This document shows positions 1-14,650 of a stretch of 64,000 nt of DNA, piece after piece (positions within the stretch are counted from its first letter, which is position 1; each line of letters opens with the position of its first letter). Location of the stretch: positions 792,001 to 856,000 of the forward strand of contig NW_027476099.1 of NCBI RefSeq assembly GCF_051020955.1, given 5' to 3'. The notes under the pieces were generated by a model. The model searched no databases and was not told where the DNA came from. It worked only from the letters and a program-made list of their open reading frames with translations. The stretch comes from Megalopta genalis. Its lineage: Eukaryota > Arthropoda > Insecta > Hymenoptera > Halictidae. The translations under genes were made by a program, and so were the position numbers.

Positions 1-1770
1 AACCTATCACCAGATTTTTTAAATACGAGAATCTTGCTTAACTAACGATTTTACATTATAATTAGGTATTGAGTACGAAATCTAATGTCAGAAAATGGCA
101 CATTACTCTTGTGATTTTTCGGTTTTTTTCAATTTTCTGAAAAATCCTATCATTATATTTTCTTCAAAATACGATATTCGTGCTTAAATAACGTTTTTAC
201 ATAGCGATTAAGCATTTAGAACGAAATGTAATGTCAGAAAATGGCACATTACTCTTGTGATTTTTCGGTTTTTTTCAATTTTCTGAAAAATCCTATCATT
301 ATATTTTCTTAAAAATACGATATTCGTGCTTAAATAACGTTTTTACATAGGGATTAAGCATTTAGAACGAAGTCTAATGTCAGAAAATGGCACTTTGCTC
401 TTGTGATTTTTCGGTCTTTCCGATTTTCTGAAAAAACCTATCATTAGATTTTCTTCAAGACACAATATTCTTGCTTAGATAACGTTTTTACATAGGGATT
501 AAGTATTTAGAACGAAATCTAACGTCAGAAAATGGCACTTTACTCTTGTGAATTTTCGGTTTTTTCAATTTTCTGAAAAAACCTATCACTAGATTTTCTT
601 CAAAGTACGATATTCCTGCTTAAATAATGTTTTTACATAGGGATTGGGCATTTAGAACGAAATCTAATGACAGAAAATGGCAGTTTACACTTGTGATTTT
701 TCGGTTTTTTCAATTTTCTAAAAGAATCAATCATTAGATTTTCTTCAAAGTCCGATATTCTTGCTTAGATAACGTTTTTACATAGGGATTAAGCATTTAG
801 AACGAAATCTAATGTCAGAAAATGACACTTTACTCTTGTGATTTTACGGATTCTTCAATTTTTGAAAAAACCTATCATTAGAATGTTTTAATACGTGAAT
901 CTTGCTTAACTACCGATTTTACCTTAGCATTAAGTATTTAGAACGAAATGTAATGTCAGAAGATGGCGCTTTACTCTAGTGATTTTTCGGTTTTCTTAAA
1001 TTTCTGAAAAATCCTATCATTAGATTTTCTTCAAAATACGATATTCGTGCTTAAAGAACGTTTTTACATAGGGATTAAGCATTTAGAATGAAATCTAATG
1101 TCAGAAAATGGCGCATAACTCTAGTGATTTTTCGGTTGTTTCAATTTTCTGTAAAATCCTATCATTAGATTTTCTACAAAATACGATATTCGAGCTTATA
1201 TAACGAGTTTACAGAGGGATTAAGCATTTAGAATGAAATCTAATGTCAGAAAATGGCACTTTACTCTTGTGATTTTACGGTTTTTTCAATTTTCTGAAAA
1301 ATCCTATCATTAGATTTTCTTCAAAATACGATATTCGTGCTTAAATAACGTTTTTACATAGGGATTAAGCATTTAGAACGAAATCTAATGTCAGAAAATG
1401 GCACTTTACTCTTGTGAATTTTCGGTTTTTTCAATTTTCTGAAAAAACCTATCATTAGATTTTCTTCAAAGTACGATAATCCTGCTTAAATAACGTTTTT
1501 ACATAGGGATTGAACAGTTAGGACGAAATCTAATGTCAGAAAATGGCACTTTACTCTTGTGAATTTTCGGTTTTTTCAATTATCTGAAAAAACCTATCAT
1601 CAGATTTTTTAAATACGAGAATCTTGCTTAACTAACGCTTTTACATTAGAATTAGGTATTGAGTACGAAATGTAATGTCAGAAAATGGCACTTTACTCTT
1701 GTGATTTTTCTGTTTTTTTCATTTTTCTGAAAAATCCTATCATTAGATTTTCTTCAAAATACGATATTCG

Positions 1771-1887
1771 TGCTTAAATAACGTTTTTACATAGGGATTA
1801 AGCATTTAGAACGAAATGTAATGTCAGAAAATGGCACATTACTCTTGTGATTTTTCGGTTTTTTTCAATGTTTTAATACGAGAATCT
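1771..1887. repeat. Truncated 117-bp satellite monomer
   Basis: The distance between successive TGCTT landmarks is 117 bp here instead of about 145. The missing 28 bp lies between CAAT and GTTTTAATACGAG, where neighbours carry the TTTTCTGAAAA...CCTATCATTAGAAT segment. The right arm of the internal inverted repeat is therefore deleted in this unit. A short AAT/ATT microhomology at the junction suggests slippage or end joining. Confidence 0.85.
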
Positions 1888-3420
1888 TGCTTAACTACCG
1901 ATTTTACCTTAGCATTAAGTATTTAGAACGAAATGTAATGTCAGAAGATGGCGCTTTACTCTAGTGATTTTTCGGTTTTCTTAAATTTCTGAAAAATCCT
2001 ATCATTAGATTTTCCTTCAAAATACGATATTCGTGCTTAAATAACGTTTTTACATAGGGATTAAGCATTTAGAACGAAGTCTAATGTCGGAAAATGGCAC
2101 TTTACTCTTGTGATTTTACGGATTCTTCAATTTTTGAAAAAACCTATCATTAGAATGTTTAAATACGAGAATCTTGCTTAACTACCGATTTTACCTTAGC
2201 ATTAAGTATTTAGAACGAAATGTAATGTCAGAAGATGGCGCTTTACTCTAGCGATTGTTCGGTTTTCTCAAATTTCTGAAAAATTCTAACATTAGATTTT
2301 CTTCAAAGTACGATATTCTTGCTTAAATAACGTTTCTACATAGGGATTAAGCATTTAGAACGAATTCTAACGTCAGAAAATTGCGCTTTACTCTAGTGAT
2401 TTTTCGGTTTTTTCAATTTTCTGTAAAATCCTATCATTAGATTTTCTTCAAAATACGATAATCGTGCTTAAATAACGATTTTACATAGGGATTGAGCAGT
2501 TAGGACGAAATCTAATGTCAGAAAATGGCACTTTACTCTAGTGAATTTTCGGTTTTTTCAATTATCTGAAAAAACCTATCATCAGATTTTTTAAATACGA
2601 GAATCTTGCTTAACTAACGCTTTTACATTAGAATTAGGTATTGAGTACGAAATGTAATGTCAGAAAATGGCACTTTACTTTTGTGATTTTTCTGTTTTTT
2701 TCAATTTTCTGAAAAATCCTATCATTAGATTTTCTTCAAAATACGATATTCGTACTTAAATAACGTTTTTACATAGGGATTAAGTATTTAGAACGAAATG
2801 TAACGTCAGAAAATGGCACTTTACTCTTGTGAATTTTCGGTTTTTTCAATTTTCTGAAAAAACCTATCATTCGATTTTCTTCAAAGTACGATAATCCTGC
2901 TTAAATAACGCTTTTACATAGGGATTGATCAGTTAGGACGAAATCTAATGTCAGAAAATGGCACTTTACTCTTGTGAATTTTCGGTTTTTTCAATTATCT
3001 GAAAAAACCTATCACCAGATTTTTTAAATACGAGAATCTTGCTTAACTAACGATTTTACATTAGAATTAGGTATTGAGTACGAAATCTAATGTCAGAAAA
3101 TGGCACTTTACTCTTGTGAATTTTCGGTTTTTTCAATTATCTGAAAAATCCTATCATTAGATTTTCTTCAAAATACGATATTCGTGCTTAAATAACGTTT
3201 TTACATAGGGGTTAAGCATTTAGAACGAAGTCTAATGTCAGAAAATGGCACTTTACTCTTGTGAATTTTCGGTTTTTTCAATTTTCTGAAAAAACCTATC
3301 ATTAGATTTTCTTCAAAGTACGATAATCCTGCTTAAATAACGTTTTTACATAGGGATTGAGCAGTTAGGACGAAATCTAATGTCATAAAATGGCACTTTA
3401 CTCTTGTGAATTTTCGGTTT

Positions 3421-6310
3421 TTTCAATTATCTGAAAAAACCTATCATCAGATTTTTTAAATACGAGAATCTTGCTTAACTAACGCTTTTACATTAGAATT
3501 AGGTATTGAGTACGAAATGTAATGTCAGAAAATGGCACTTTACTCTTGTGATTTTTCTGTTTTTTTCAATTTTCTGAAAAATCCTAACATTAGATTTTCT
3601 TCAAAGTACGATATTCTTGCTTAAATATCGTTTTTACATAGGGATTAGGCATTTAGAACGAAATCTAATGACAGAAAATGGCACTTTACTCTTGTGATTT
3701 TTCGGTTTTTTCAATTTTCTGAAAGAATCTATCATTAGATTTTTTAAATACGACAATCTTGATTATATAACAATTTTACATTAGAATTAAGTTTTTAGAA
3801 CGAAATGTAATGTCAGAAAATGTCACTTTACTCTTGTGAATTTTCGGTTTTTTCAATTTTCTGAAAGAATCTATCATTAGATTTTTTAAATACGACAATC
3901 TTGCTTATATAACAATTTTACATTAGAATTAAGTTTTTAGAACGAAATGTAATGTCAGAAAATGTCACTTTACTCTTGTGAATTTTCGGTTTTTTTAATT
4001 TTCTGAAAAAACCTATCATTAGATTTTCTTCAAAGTACGATATTCCTGCTTAAATAACGTTTTTACATAGGGATTGAGCAGTTAGGACGAAATCTAATGT
4101 CAGAAAATGGCGCTTTGCTCTAGTGATTTTTCGGTTTTTCAATTTTCTGAAAAAACCTATCATTAGATGTTCTCCAAAGTACGATATTCTTGCTTAAATA
4201 TCGTTTTTACATAGGGATTAGGAATTTAGAACGAAATCAAATGACAGAAAATGGCACTTTACTCTTGTGATTTTTCGGTTTTTTCAATTTTCTGAAAGAA
4301 TCTATCATTAGATTTTTTAAATACGACAATCTTGCTTAACTAACGCTTTTACATTAGAATTAGGTATTGAGTACGAAATGTAATGTCAGAAAATGGCACT
4401 TTACTTTTGTGATTTTTCTGTTTTTTTCAATTTTCTGAAAAATCCTATCATTAGATTTTCTTCAAAATACGATATTCGTGCTTAAATAACGTTTTTACAT
4501 AGGGATTAAGCATTTAGAACGAAATGTAACGTCAGAAAATGGCACTTTGCTCTTGTGATTTTTCGGTTTTTCCAATTTTCTGAAAAAACCTATCATTAGA
4601 TTTTCTTCAAGACACAATATTCTTGCTTAGATGACGTTTTTACATAGGGATTAAGCATTTAGAACGACATCTAATGTCAGAAAATGACACTATACTCTTG
4701 TGATTTTACGGTTTTTCCAATTTTCTGAAAAAACCTATCATCAGATTTTTTAAATACGAGAATCTTGCTTAACTAACGATTTTACATTAGAATTAGGTAT
4801 TGAGTACGAAATATAATGTCAGAAAATGGCACTTTACTCTTGTGATTTTTCGGTTTTTTTCAATTTTCTGAAAAATCCTATCATTAGATTTTCTTCAAAA
4901 TACGATATTCCTGCTTAAATAACGTTTTTACATAGGGATTGAGCAGTTAGGACGAAATCTAATGTCAGAAAATGGCGCTTTGCTCTAGTGATTTTTCGGT
5001 TTTTCAATTTTCTGAAAAAACCTATCATTAGATGTTCTCCAAAGTACGATATTCTTGCTTAAATATCGTTTTTACATAGGGATTAGGAATTTAGAACGAA
5101 ATCAAATGACAGGAAATGGCACTTTACTCTTGTTATTTTTCGGTTTTTTCAATTTTCTGAAAGAATCTATCATTAGATTTTTTAAATACGACAATCTTGC
5201 TTAACTAACGCTTTTACATTAGAATTAGGTATTGGGTACGAAATGTAATGTCAGAAAATGGCACTTTACCTTTGTGATTTTTCTGTTTTTTTCAATTTTC
5301 TGAAAAATCCTATCATTAGATTTTCTTCAAAATACGATATTCGTGCTTAAATAACGTTTTTACATAGGGATTAAGCATTTAGAACGAAATGTAACGTCAG
5401 AAAATGGCACTTTGCTCTTGTGATTTTTCGGTTTTTCCAATTTTCTGAAAAAACCTATCATTAGATTTTCTTCAAGACACAATATTCTTGCTTAGATGAC
5501 GTTTTTACATAGGGATTAAGCATTTAGAACGACATCTAATGTCAGAAAATGACACTTTACTCTTGTGATTTTACGGTTTTTCCAATTTTCTGAAAAAACC
5601 TATCATCAGATTTTTTAAATACGAGAATCTTGCTTAACTAACGATTTTACATTAGAATTAGGTATTGAGTACGAAATATAATGTCAGAAAATGGCACTTT
5701 ACTCTTGTGATTTTTCGGTTTTTTTCAATTTTCTGAAAAATCCTATCATTAGATTTTCTTCAAAATACGATATTCGTGCTTAAATAACGTTTTTATATAG
5801 GGATTAAGCATGTAGAACGAAATGTAACGTCAGAAAATGGCACTCTGCTCTTGTGATTTTTCGGTTTTTCCAATTTTCTGAAAAAACCTATCATTAGATT
5901 TTCTTCAAGACACAATATTCTTGCTTAGATAACGTTTTTACATAGGGATTAAGCATTTAGAACGACATCTAATGTTAGAAAATGACACTTTACTCTTGCG
6001 ATTTTACGGTTTTTCCAATTTTCTGAAAAAACCTATCATCAGATTTTTTAAATACGAGAATCTTGCTTAACTAACGATTTTACATTAGAATTAGGTATTG
6101 AGTACGAAATATAATGTCAGAAAATGGCGCTTTGCTCTAGTGATTTTTCGGTTTTTTCAATTTTCTGAAAAAACCTATCATTAGATTTTCTTCAAAGCAC
6201 GATATTCTTGCTTAAATATCGTTTTTACATAGGGATTAGGCATTTAGAACGAAATCTAATGACAGAAAATGGCACTTTACTCTTGTGATTTTTCGGTTTT
6301 TTCAATTTTC
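3421..6310. repeat. Satellite higher-order block, copy at 3.4-6.3 kb
   Basis: About 2.89 kb (roughly 20 monomers) that matches 14,651-17,540 at a constant offset of 11,230 bp with very few differences (one seen near 4,691: TATACTC versus TTTACTC). The match breaks at 6,311, where this copy reads TGAAAGAATC and the other reads TGAAAAAACC. It contains a nested repeat of about 870 bp marked by GGATTAGGAATTTAGAACG near 4,216 and 5,090. Confidence 0.85.
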
Positions 6311-7470
6311 TGAAAGAATCTATCATTAGATTTTTTAAATACGACAATCTTGCTTATATAACAATTTTACATTAGAATTAAGTTTTTAGAACGAAATGTA
6401 ATCTCAGAAAATGTCACTTTACTCTTGTGATTTTTCGGTTTTTCCAATTTTCTGAAAAAACCTATCATTAGATTTTCTTCAAAGTACGATATTCGTGCTT
6501 AAATAACGTTTTTACATAGGGATTGGGCATTTAGAACGAAATCTAATGTCAGAAAATGGCACTTTACTCTTGTGAATTTCCGGTTTTTTCAATTATCTGA
6601 AAAAACCTATCATCAGATTTTTTAAATACGAGAATCTTGCTTAACTAACGCTTTTACATTAGAATTAGGTATTGAGTACGAAATGTAATGTCAGAAAATG
6701 GCACTTTACTCTTGTGATTTTTCTGTTTTTTTCAATTTTCTGAAAAATCCTAACATTAGATTTTCTTCAAAGTACGATATTCTTGCTTAAATAACGTTTC
6801 TACATAGGGATTAAGCATTTAGAACGAATTCTAACGTCAGAAAACTGCGCTTTACTCAAGTGATTTTTCGGTTTTTCCTAATTTCTGAAAGCATCAATCT
6901 TTAGATTTTCTTCAAAGTACGATATTCCTGCTTAAATAACGTTTTTACATAGGGATTGTGCATTTAGAATGAAATCTAACGTCAGAAAATGGCACTTTAC
7001 TTTTGTGATTTTTCTGTTTTTTTCAATTTTCTGAAAAATCCTATCATTAGATTTTCTTCAAGACACAATATTCTTGCTTAGATAACGTTTTTACATAGGG
7101 ATTAAGCATTTAGAACGACATCTAATGTCAGAAAATGACACTTTACTCTTGTGATTTTACGGTTTTTCCAATTTTCTGAAAAAATCTATCATCAGATTTT
7201 TTAAATACGAGAATCTTGCTCAACTAACGCTTTTACATTAGAATTAGGTATTGAGTACGAAATGTAATGTCAGAAAATGGCACTTTACTCTTGTGATTTT
7301 TCTGTTTTTTTCAATTTTCTGAAAAATCCTATCATTAGATTTTCTTCAAAGTACGATATTCTTGCTTAAATAACGTTTCTACATAGGGATTAAGCATTTA
7401 GAACGAATTCTAACGTCAGAAAACTGCGCTTTACTCAAGTGATTTTTCGGTTTTTTCTAATTTCTGAAAG
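6301..7470. repeat. Satellite block also found at 19,261-20,430
   Basis: About 1.17 kb (eight monomers) matching 19,261-20,430 at offset 12,960. The difference seen is ACATAGGGATTGGG here versus ACATAGTGATTGGG there. The copies part company after GAAAGCATCAATC near 7,477. Confidence 0.8.
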
Positions 7471-7500
7471 CATCAATCATTAGATTTTCTTCAAGACACA

Positions 7501-10500
7501 ATATTCGTACTTAAATAACGTTTTTACATAGGGATTAGGCATTTAGAACGAAATGTAATGTCAGAAAATGGCACATTACTCTTGTGATTTTTCGGTTTTT
7601 TTCAATTTTCTGAAAAATCCTATCATCAGATTTTCTTCAAAATACGATATTCGTGCTTAAATAACGTTTTTACATAGGGATTAAGCATGTAGAACGAAAT
7701 GTAACGTCAGAAAATGGCACTCTGCTCTTCTGATTTTTCGGTTTTTCCAATTTTCTGAAAAAACCTATCATTAGATTTTCTTCAAGACACAATATTCTTG
7801 CTTAAATATCGTTTTTACATAGGGATTAGGCATTTAGAACGAAATCTAATGACAGAAAATGGCACTTTACTCCTGTGATTTTTCGGTTTTTTCAATTTTC
7901 TGAAAAAACCTGTCTTCAGATTTTTTAAATACGAGAATCTTGCTTAACTAACGCTTTTACATTAGAATTAGGTATTGAGTACGAAATGTAATGTCAGAAA
8001 ATGGCACTTTACTCTTGTGATTTTTCTGTTTTTTTCAATTTTCTGAAAAATCCTAACATTAGATTTTCTTCAAAGTACGATATTCTTGCTTAAATATCGT
8101 TTTTACATAGGGATTATGTATTTAGAACGAAATCTAATGACAGAAAATGGCACTTTACTCTTGTGATTTTTCGGTTTTTTCAATTTTCTGAAAGAATCTA
8201 TCATTAGATTTTTTAGATACGACAATCTTGCTTATATAACAATTTACATTAGAATTAAGTTTTTAGAACGAAATGTAATGTCAGAAAATGTCACTTTACT
8301 CTTGTGAATTTTCGGTTTTTTCAATTTTCTGAAAGAATCTATCATTAGATTTTTTAAATACGACAATCTTGCTTATATAACAATTTTACATTAGAATTAA
8401 GTTTTTAGAACGAAATGTAATGTCAGAAAATGTCACTTTACTCTTGTGAATTTTCGGTTTTTTCAATTTTCTGAAAAAACCTATCATTAGATTTTCTTCA
8501 AAGTACGATATTCCTGCTTAAATAACGTTTTTACATAGGGATTGAGCAGTTAGGACGAAATCTAATGTCAGAAAATGGCACTTTACTCTTGTGAATTTTC
8601 GGTTTTTTCAATTATCTGAAAAAACCTATCATCAGATTTTTTAAATACGAGAATCTTGCTTAACTAACGCTTTTACATTAGAATTAGGTATTGAGTACGA
8701 AATGTAATGTCAGAAAATGGCACTTTACTTTTGTGATTTTTCTGTTTTTTTCAATTTTCTGAAAAATCCTATCATTAGATTTTCTTCAAAATACGATATT
8801 CGTGCTTAAATAACGTTTTTACATAGGGATTAAGCATTTAGAACGAAGTCTAATGTCAGAACATGGCACTTTACTCCTGTGATTTTTCGGTTTTTTCAAT
8901 TTTCTGAAAAAACCTGTCATCAGATTTTTCAATACGAGAATCTTGCTTAACTAACGATTTTACATTAGAATTAAGTATTTAGAACGAAATCTAATGTCAG
9001 AAAATGGCACTTTACTCTTGTGAATTTTCGGTTTTTTCAATTTTCTGAAAAAACCTATCATTAGATTTTCTTCAAAGTACGATAATCCTGCTTAAATAAC
9101 GCTTTTACATAGGGATTGATCAGTTAGGACGAAATCTAATGTCAGAAAATGGCACTTTACTCTTGTGAATTTTCGGTTTTTTCAATTATCTGAAAAAACC
9201 TATCACCAGATTTTTTAAATACGAGAATCTTGCTTAACTAACGATTTTACATTATAATTAGGTATTGAGTACGAAATGTAATGTCAGAAAATGGCACATT
9301 ACTCTTGTGATTTTTTCTGTTTTTTTCAATTTTCTGAAAAATCCTAACATTAGATTTTCTTCAAAGTACGATATTCTTGCTTAAATATCGTTTTTACATA
9401 GGGATTATGTATTTAGAACGAAATCTAATGACAGAAAATGGCACTTTACTCTTGTGATTTTTCGGTTTTTTCAATTTTCTGAAAGAATCTATCATTAGAT
9501 TTTTTAAATACGACAATCTTGCTTATATAACAATTTTACATTAGAATTAAGTTTTTAGAACGAAATGTAATGTCAGAAAATGTCACTTTACTCTTGTGAA
9601 TTTTCGGTGTTTTCAATTTTCTGAAAGAATCTATCATTAGATTTTTTAAATACGACAATCTTGCTTATATAACAATTTTACATTAGAATTAAGTTTTTAG
9701 AACGAAATGTAATGTCAGAAAATGTCACTTTACTCTTGTGAATTTTCGGTTTTTTCAATTTTCTGAAAAAACCTATCATTAGATTTTCTTCAAAGTACGA
9801 TATTCCTGCTTAAATAACGTTTTTACATAGGGATTAAGCATTTAGAACGACATCTAATGTCAGAAAATGACACTTTACTCTTGTGATTTTACGGTTTTTC
9901 CAATTTTCTGAAAAAACCTATCATCAGATTTTTTAAATACGAGAATCTTGCTCAACTAACGCTTTTACATTAGAATTAGGTATTGAGTACGAAATGTAAT
10001 GTCAGAAAATGGCACTTTACTTTTGTGATTTTTCTGTTTTTTTCAATTTTCTGAAAAATCCTATCATTAGATTTTCTTCAAAATACGATATTCGTACTTA
10101 AATAACGTTTTTACATAGGGATTAGGCATTTAGAACGAAATGTAATGTCAGAAAATGGCACATTACTCTTGTGATTTTTCGGTTTTTTTCAATTTTCTGA
10201 AAAATCCTATCATCAGATTTTCTTCAAAATACGATATTCGTGCTTAAATAACGTTTTTACATAGGGATTAAGCATGTAGAACGAAATGTAACGTCAGAAA
10301 ATGGCACTCTGCTCTTCTGATTTTTCGGTTTTTCCAATTTTCTGAAAAAACCTATCATTAGATTTTCTTCAAGACACAATATTCTTGCTTAAATATCGTT
10401 TTTACATAGGGATTAGGCATTTAGAACGAAATCTAATGACAGAAAATGGCACTTTACTCCTGTGATTTTTCGGTTTTTTCAATTTTCTGAAAAAACCTGT

Positions 10501-11424
10501 CTTCAGATTTTTTAAATACGAGAATCTTGCTTAACTAACGCTTTTACATTAGAATTAGGTATTGAGTACGAAATGTAATGTCAGAAAATGGCACTTTACT
10601 CTTGTGATTTTTCTGTTTTTTTCAATTTTCTGAAAAATCCTAACATTAGATTTTCTTCAAAGTACGATATTCTTGCTTAAATATCGTTTTTACATAGGGA
10701 TTATGTATTTAGAACGAAATCTAATGACAGAAAATGGCACTTTACTCTTGTGATTTTTCGGTTTTTTCAATTTTCTGAAAGAATCTATCATTAGATTTTT
10801 TAAATACGACAATCTTGCTTATATAACAATTTTACATTAGAATTAAGTTTTTAGAACGAAATGTAATGTCAGAAAATGTCACTTTACTCTTGTGAATTTT
10901 CGGTTTTTTCAATTTTCTGAAAGAATCTATCATTAGATTTTTTAAATACGACAATCTTGCTTATATAACAATTTTACATTAGAATTAAGTTTTTAGAACG
11001 AAATGTAATGTCAGAAAATGTCACTTTACTCTTGTGAATTTTCGGTTTTTTCAATTTTCTGAAAAAACCTATCATTAGATTTTCTTCAAAGTACGATATT
11101 CCTGCTTAAATAACGTTTTTACATAGGGATTGAGCAGTTAGGACGAAATCTAATGTCAGAAAATGGCACTTTACTCTTGTGAATTTTCGGTTTTTTCAAT
11201 TATCTGAAAAAACCTATCATCAGATTTTTTAAATACGAGAATCTTGCTTAACTAACGCTTTTACATTAGAATTAGGTATTGAGTACGAAATGTAATGTCA
11301 GAAAATGGCACTTTACTTTTGTGATTTTTCTGTTTTTTTCAATTTTCTGAAAAATCCTATCATTAGATTTTCTTCAAAATACGATATTCGTGCTTAAATA
11401 ACGTTTTTACATAGGGATTAAGCA
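7501..11424. repeat. Three-copy higher-order block, copy A
   Basis: Begins at ATATTCGTACTTAAATAACG. It matches 26,961-29,850 (offset 19,460) for about 2.9 kb and 36,751-40,529 (offset 29,250, then 29,105) for about 3.9 kb. Two private variants trace all three copies: AACAATTTACATTAG (one T short) at 8,239, 27,699 and 37,489, and GATTTTTTCTG at about 9,309, 28,769 and 38,414. Confidence 0.85.
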
Positions 11425-14400
11425 TGTAGAACGAAATGTAACGTCAGAAAATGGCACTCTGCTCTTGTGATTTTTCGGTTTTTCCAATTTTCTGAAAAAA
11501 CCTATCATTAGATTTTCTTCAAGACACAATATTCTTGCTTAGATAACGTTTTTACATAGGGATTAGGCATTTAGAACGAAATATAATGACAGAAAATGGC
11601 ACTTTACTCTTGTGATTTTTCGGTTTTTTCAATTTTCTGAAAGAATCTATCATTAGATTTTTTTAATACGACAATTTTGCTTATATAACAATTTTACATT
11701 AGAATTAAGTATTTAGAACGAAATCTAATGTCAGAAAATGGCACTTTACTCTTGTGAATTTTCGGTTTTTTCAATTTTCTGAAAAAACCTATCATTAGAT
11801 TTTCTTCAAAGTACGATAATCCTGCTTAAATAACGTTTTTACATAGGGATTAAGCATTTAGAACGAAATGTAACGTCAGAAAATGGCACTTTGCTCTTGT
11901 GATTTTTCGGTTTTTCCAATTTTCTGAAAAAACCTATCATTAGATTTTCTTCAAGACACAATATTCTTGCTTAGATGACGTTTTTACATAGGGATTAAGC
12001 ATTTAGAACGACATCTAATGTCAGAAAATGACACTTTACTCTTGTGATTTTACGGTTTTTCCAATTTTCTGAAAAAACCTATCATCAGATTTTTTAAATA
12101 CGAGAATCTTGCTTAACTAACGATTTTACATTAGAATTAGGTATTGAGTACGAAATATAATGTCAGAAAATGGCACTTTACTCTTGTGATTTTTCGGTTT
12201 TTTTCAATTTTCTGAAAAATCCTATCATTAGATTTTCTTCAAAATACGATATTCCTGCTTAAATAACGTTTTTACATAGGGATTGAGCAGTTAGGACGAA
12301 ATCTAATGTCAGAAAATGGCGCTTTGCTCTAGTGATTTTTCGGTTTTTCAATTTTCTGAAAAAACCTATCATTAGATGTTCTCCAAAGTACGATATTCTT
12401 GCTTAAATATCGTTTTTACATAGGGATTAGGAATTTAGAACGAAATCAAATGACAGGAAATGGCACTTTACTCTTGTTATTTTTCGGTTTTTTCAATTTT
12501 CTGAAAGAATCTATCATTAGATTTTTTAAATACGACAATCTTGCTTAACTAACGCTTTTACATTAGAATTAGGTATTGGGTACGAAATGTAATGTCAGAA
12601 AATGGCACTTTACCTTTGTGATTTTTCTGTTTTTTTCAATTTTCTGAAAAATCCTATCATTAGATTTTCTTCAAAATACGATATTCGTGCTTAAATAACG
12701 TTTTTACATAGGGATTAAGCATTTAGAACGAAATGTAACGTCAGAAAATGGCACTTTGCTCTTGTGATTTTACGGTTTTTCCAATTTTCTGAAAAAACCT
12801 ATCATCAGATTTTTTAAATACGAGAATCTTGCTTAACTAACGATTTTACATTAGAATTAGGTATTGAGTACGAAATATAATGTCAGAAAATGGCACTTTA
12901 CTCTTGTGATTTTTCGGTTTTTTTCAATTTTCTGAAAAATCCTATCATTAGATTTTCTTCAAAATACGATATTCGTGCTTAAATAACGTTTTTATATAGG
13001 GATTAAGCATGTAGAACGAAATGTAACGTCAGAAAATGGCACTCTGCTCTTGTGATTTTTCGGTTTTTCCAATTTTCTGAAAAAACCTATCATTAGATTT
13101 TCTTCAAGACACAATATTCTTGCTTAGATAACGTTTTTACATAGGGATTAAGCATTTAGAACGACATCTAATGTTAGAAAATGACACTTTACTCTTGCGA
13201 TTTTACGGTTTTTCCAATTTTCTGAAAAAACCTATCATCAGATTTTTTAAATACGAGAATCTTGCTTAACTAACGATTTTACATTAGAATTAGGTATTGA
13301 GTACGAAATATAATGTCAGAAAATGGCGCTTTGCTCTAGTGATTTTTCGGTTTTTTCAATTTTCTGAAAAAACCTATCATTAGATTTTCTTCAAAGCACG
13401 ATATTCTTGCTTAAATATCGTTTTTACATAGGGATTAGGCATTTAGAACGAAATCTAATGACAGAAAATGGCACTTTACTCTTGTGATTTTTCGGTTTTT
13501 TCAATTTTCTGAAAAATCCTAACATTAGATTTTCTTCAAAGTACGATATTCTTGCTTAAATATCGTTTTTACACAGGGATTAGGCATTTAAAACGAATTC
13601 TAATGACAGAAAATGCCACTTTACTCTTGTGATTTTTCGGTTTTTCCAATTTTCTGAAAGAATCTATCATTAGATTTTTTAAATACGACAATCTTGATTA
13701 TATAACAATTTTACATTAGAATTAAGTTTTTAGAACGAAATGTAATGTCAGAAAATGTCACTTTACTCTTGTGAATTTTCGGTTTTTTCAATTTTCTGAA
13801 AAAACCTATCATTAGATTTTCTTCAAAGTACGATATTCCTGCTTAAATAACGTTTTTACATAGGGATTGAGCAGTTAGGACGAAATCTAATGTCAGAAAA
13901 TGGCGCTTTGCTCTAGTGATTTTTCGGTTTTTTCAATTTTCTGAAAAAACCTATCATTAGATGTTCTTCAAAGTACGATATTCTTGCTTAAATATCGTTT
14001 TTACATAGGGATTAGGAATTCAGAACGAAATCTAATGACAGAAAATGGCACTTTACTCTTGTGATTTTTCGGTTTTTTCAATTTTCTGAAAGAATCTATC
14101 ATTAGATTTTTTAAATACGACAATCTTGCTTATATAACAATTTTACATTAGAATTAAGTTTTTAGAACGAAATGTAATCTCAGAAAATGTCACTTTACTC
14201 TTGTGAATTTTCTGTTTTTTCAATTTTCTGAAAGAATCTATCATTAGATTTTTTAAATACGACAATCTTGCTTATATAACAATTTTACATTAGAATTAAG
14301 TTTTTAGAACGAAATGTAATGTCAGAAAATGTCACGTTACTCTTGTGATTTCTCTGTTTTTTTCAATTTTCTGAAAAATCCTATCATTAGATTTTCTTCA

Positions 14401-14650
14401 AAATACGATATTCGTGCTTAAATAACGTTTCTACATAGGGATTAAGCATTTAGAACGAAATGTAATGTCAGAAAATGGCACTTTGCTCTTGTGAATTTTC
14501 GGTTTTTCCAATTTTCTGAAAAATCCTATCATTAGATTTTCTTCAAAATACGATATTCGTGCTTAAATAACGTTTTTACATAGGGATTAAGCATTTAGAA
14601 CGAAATCTAATGTCAGAAAATGGCACTTTACTCTTGTGAATATTCGGTTT

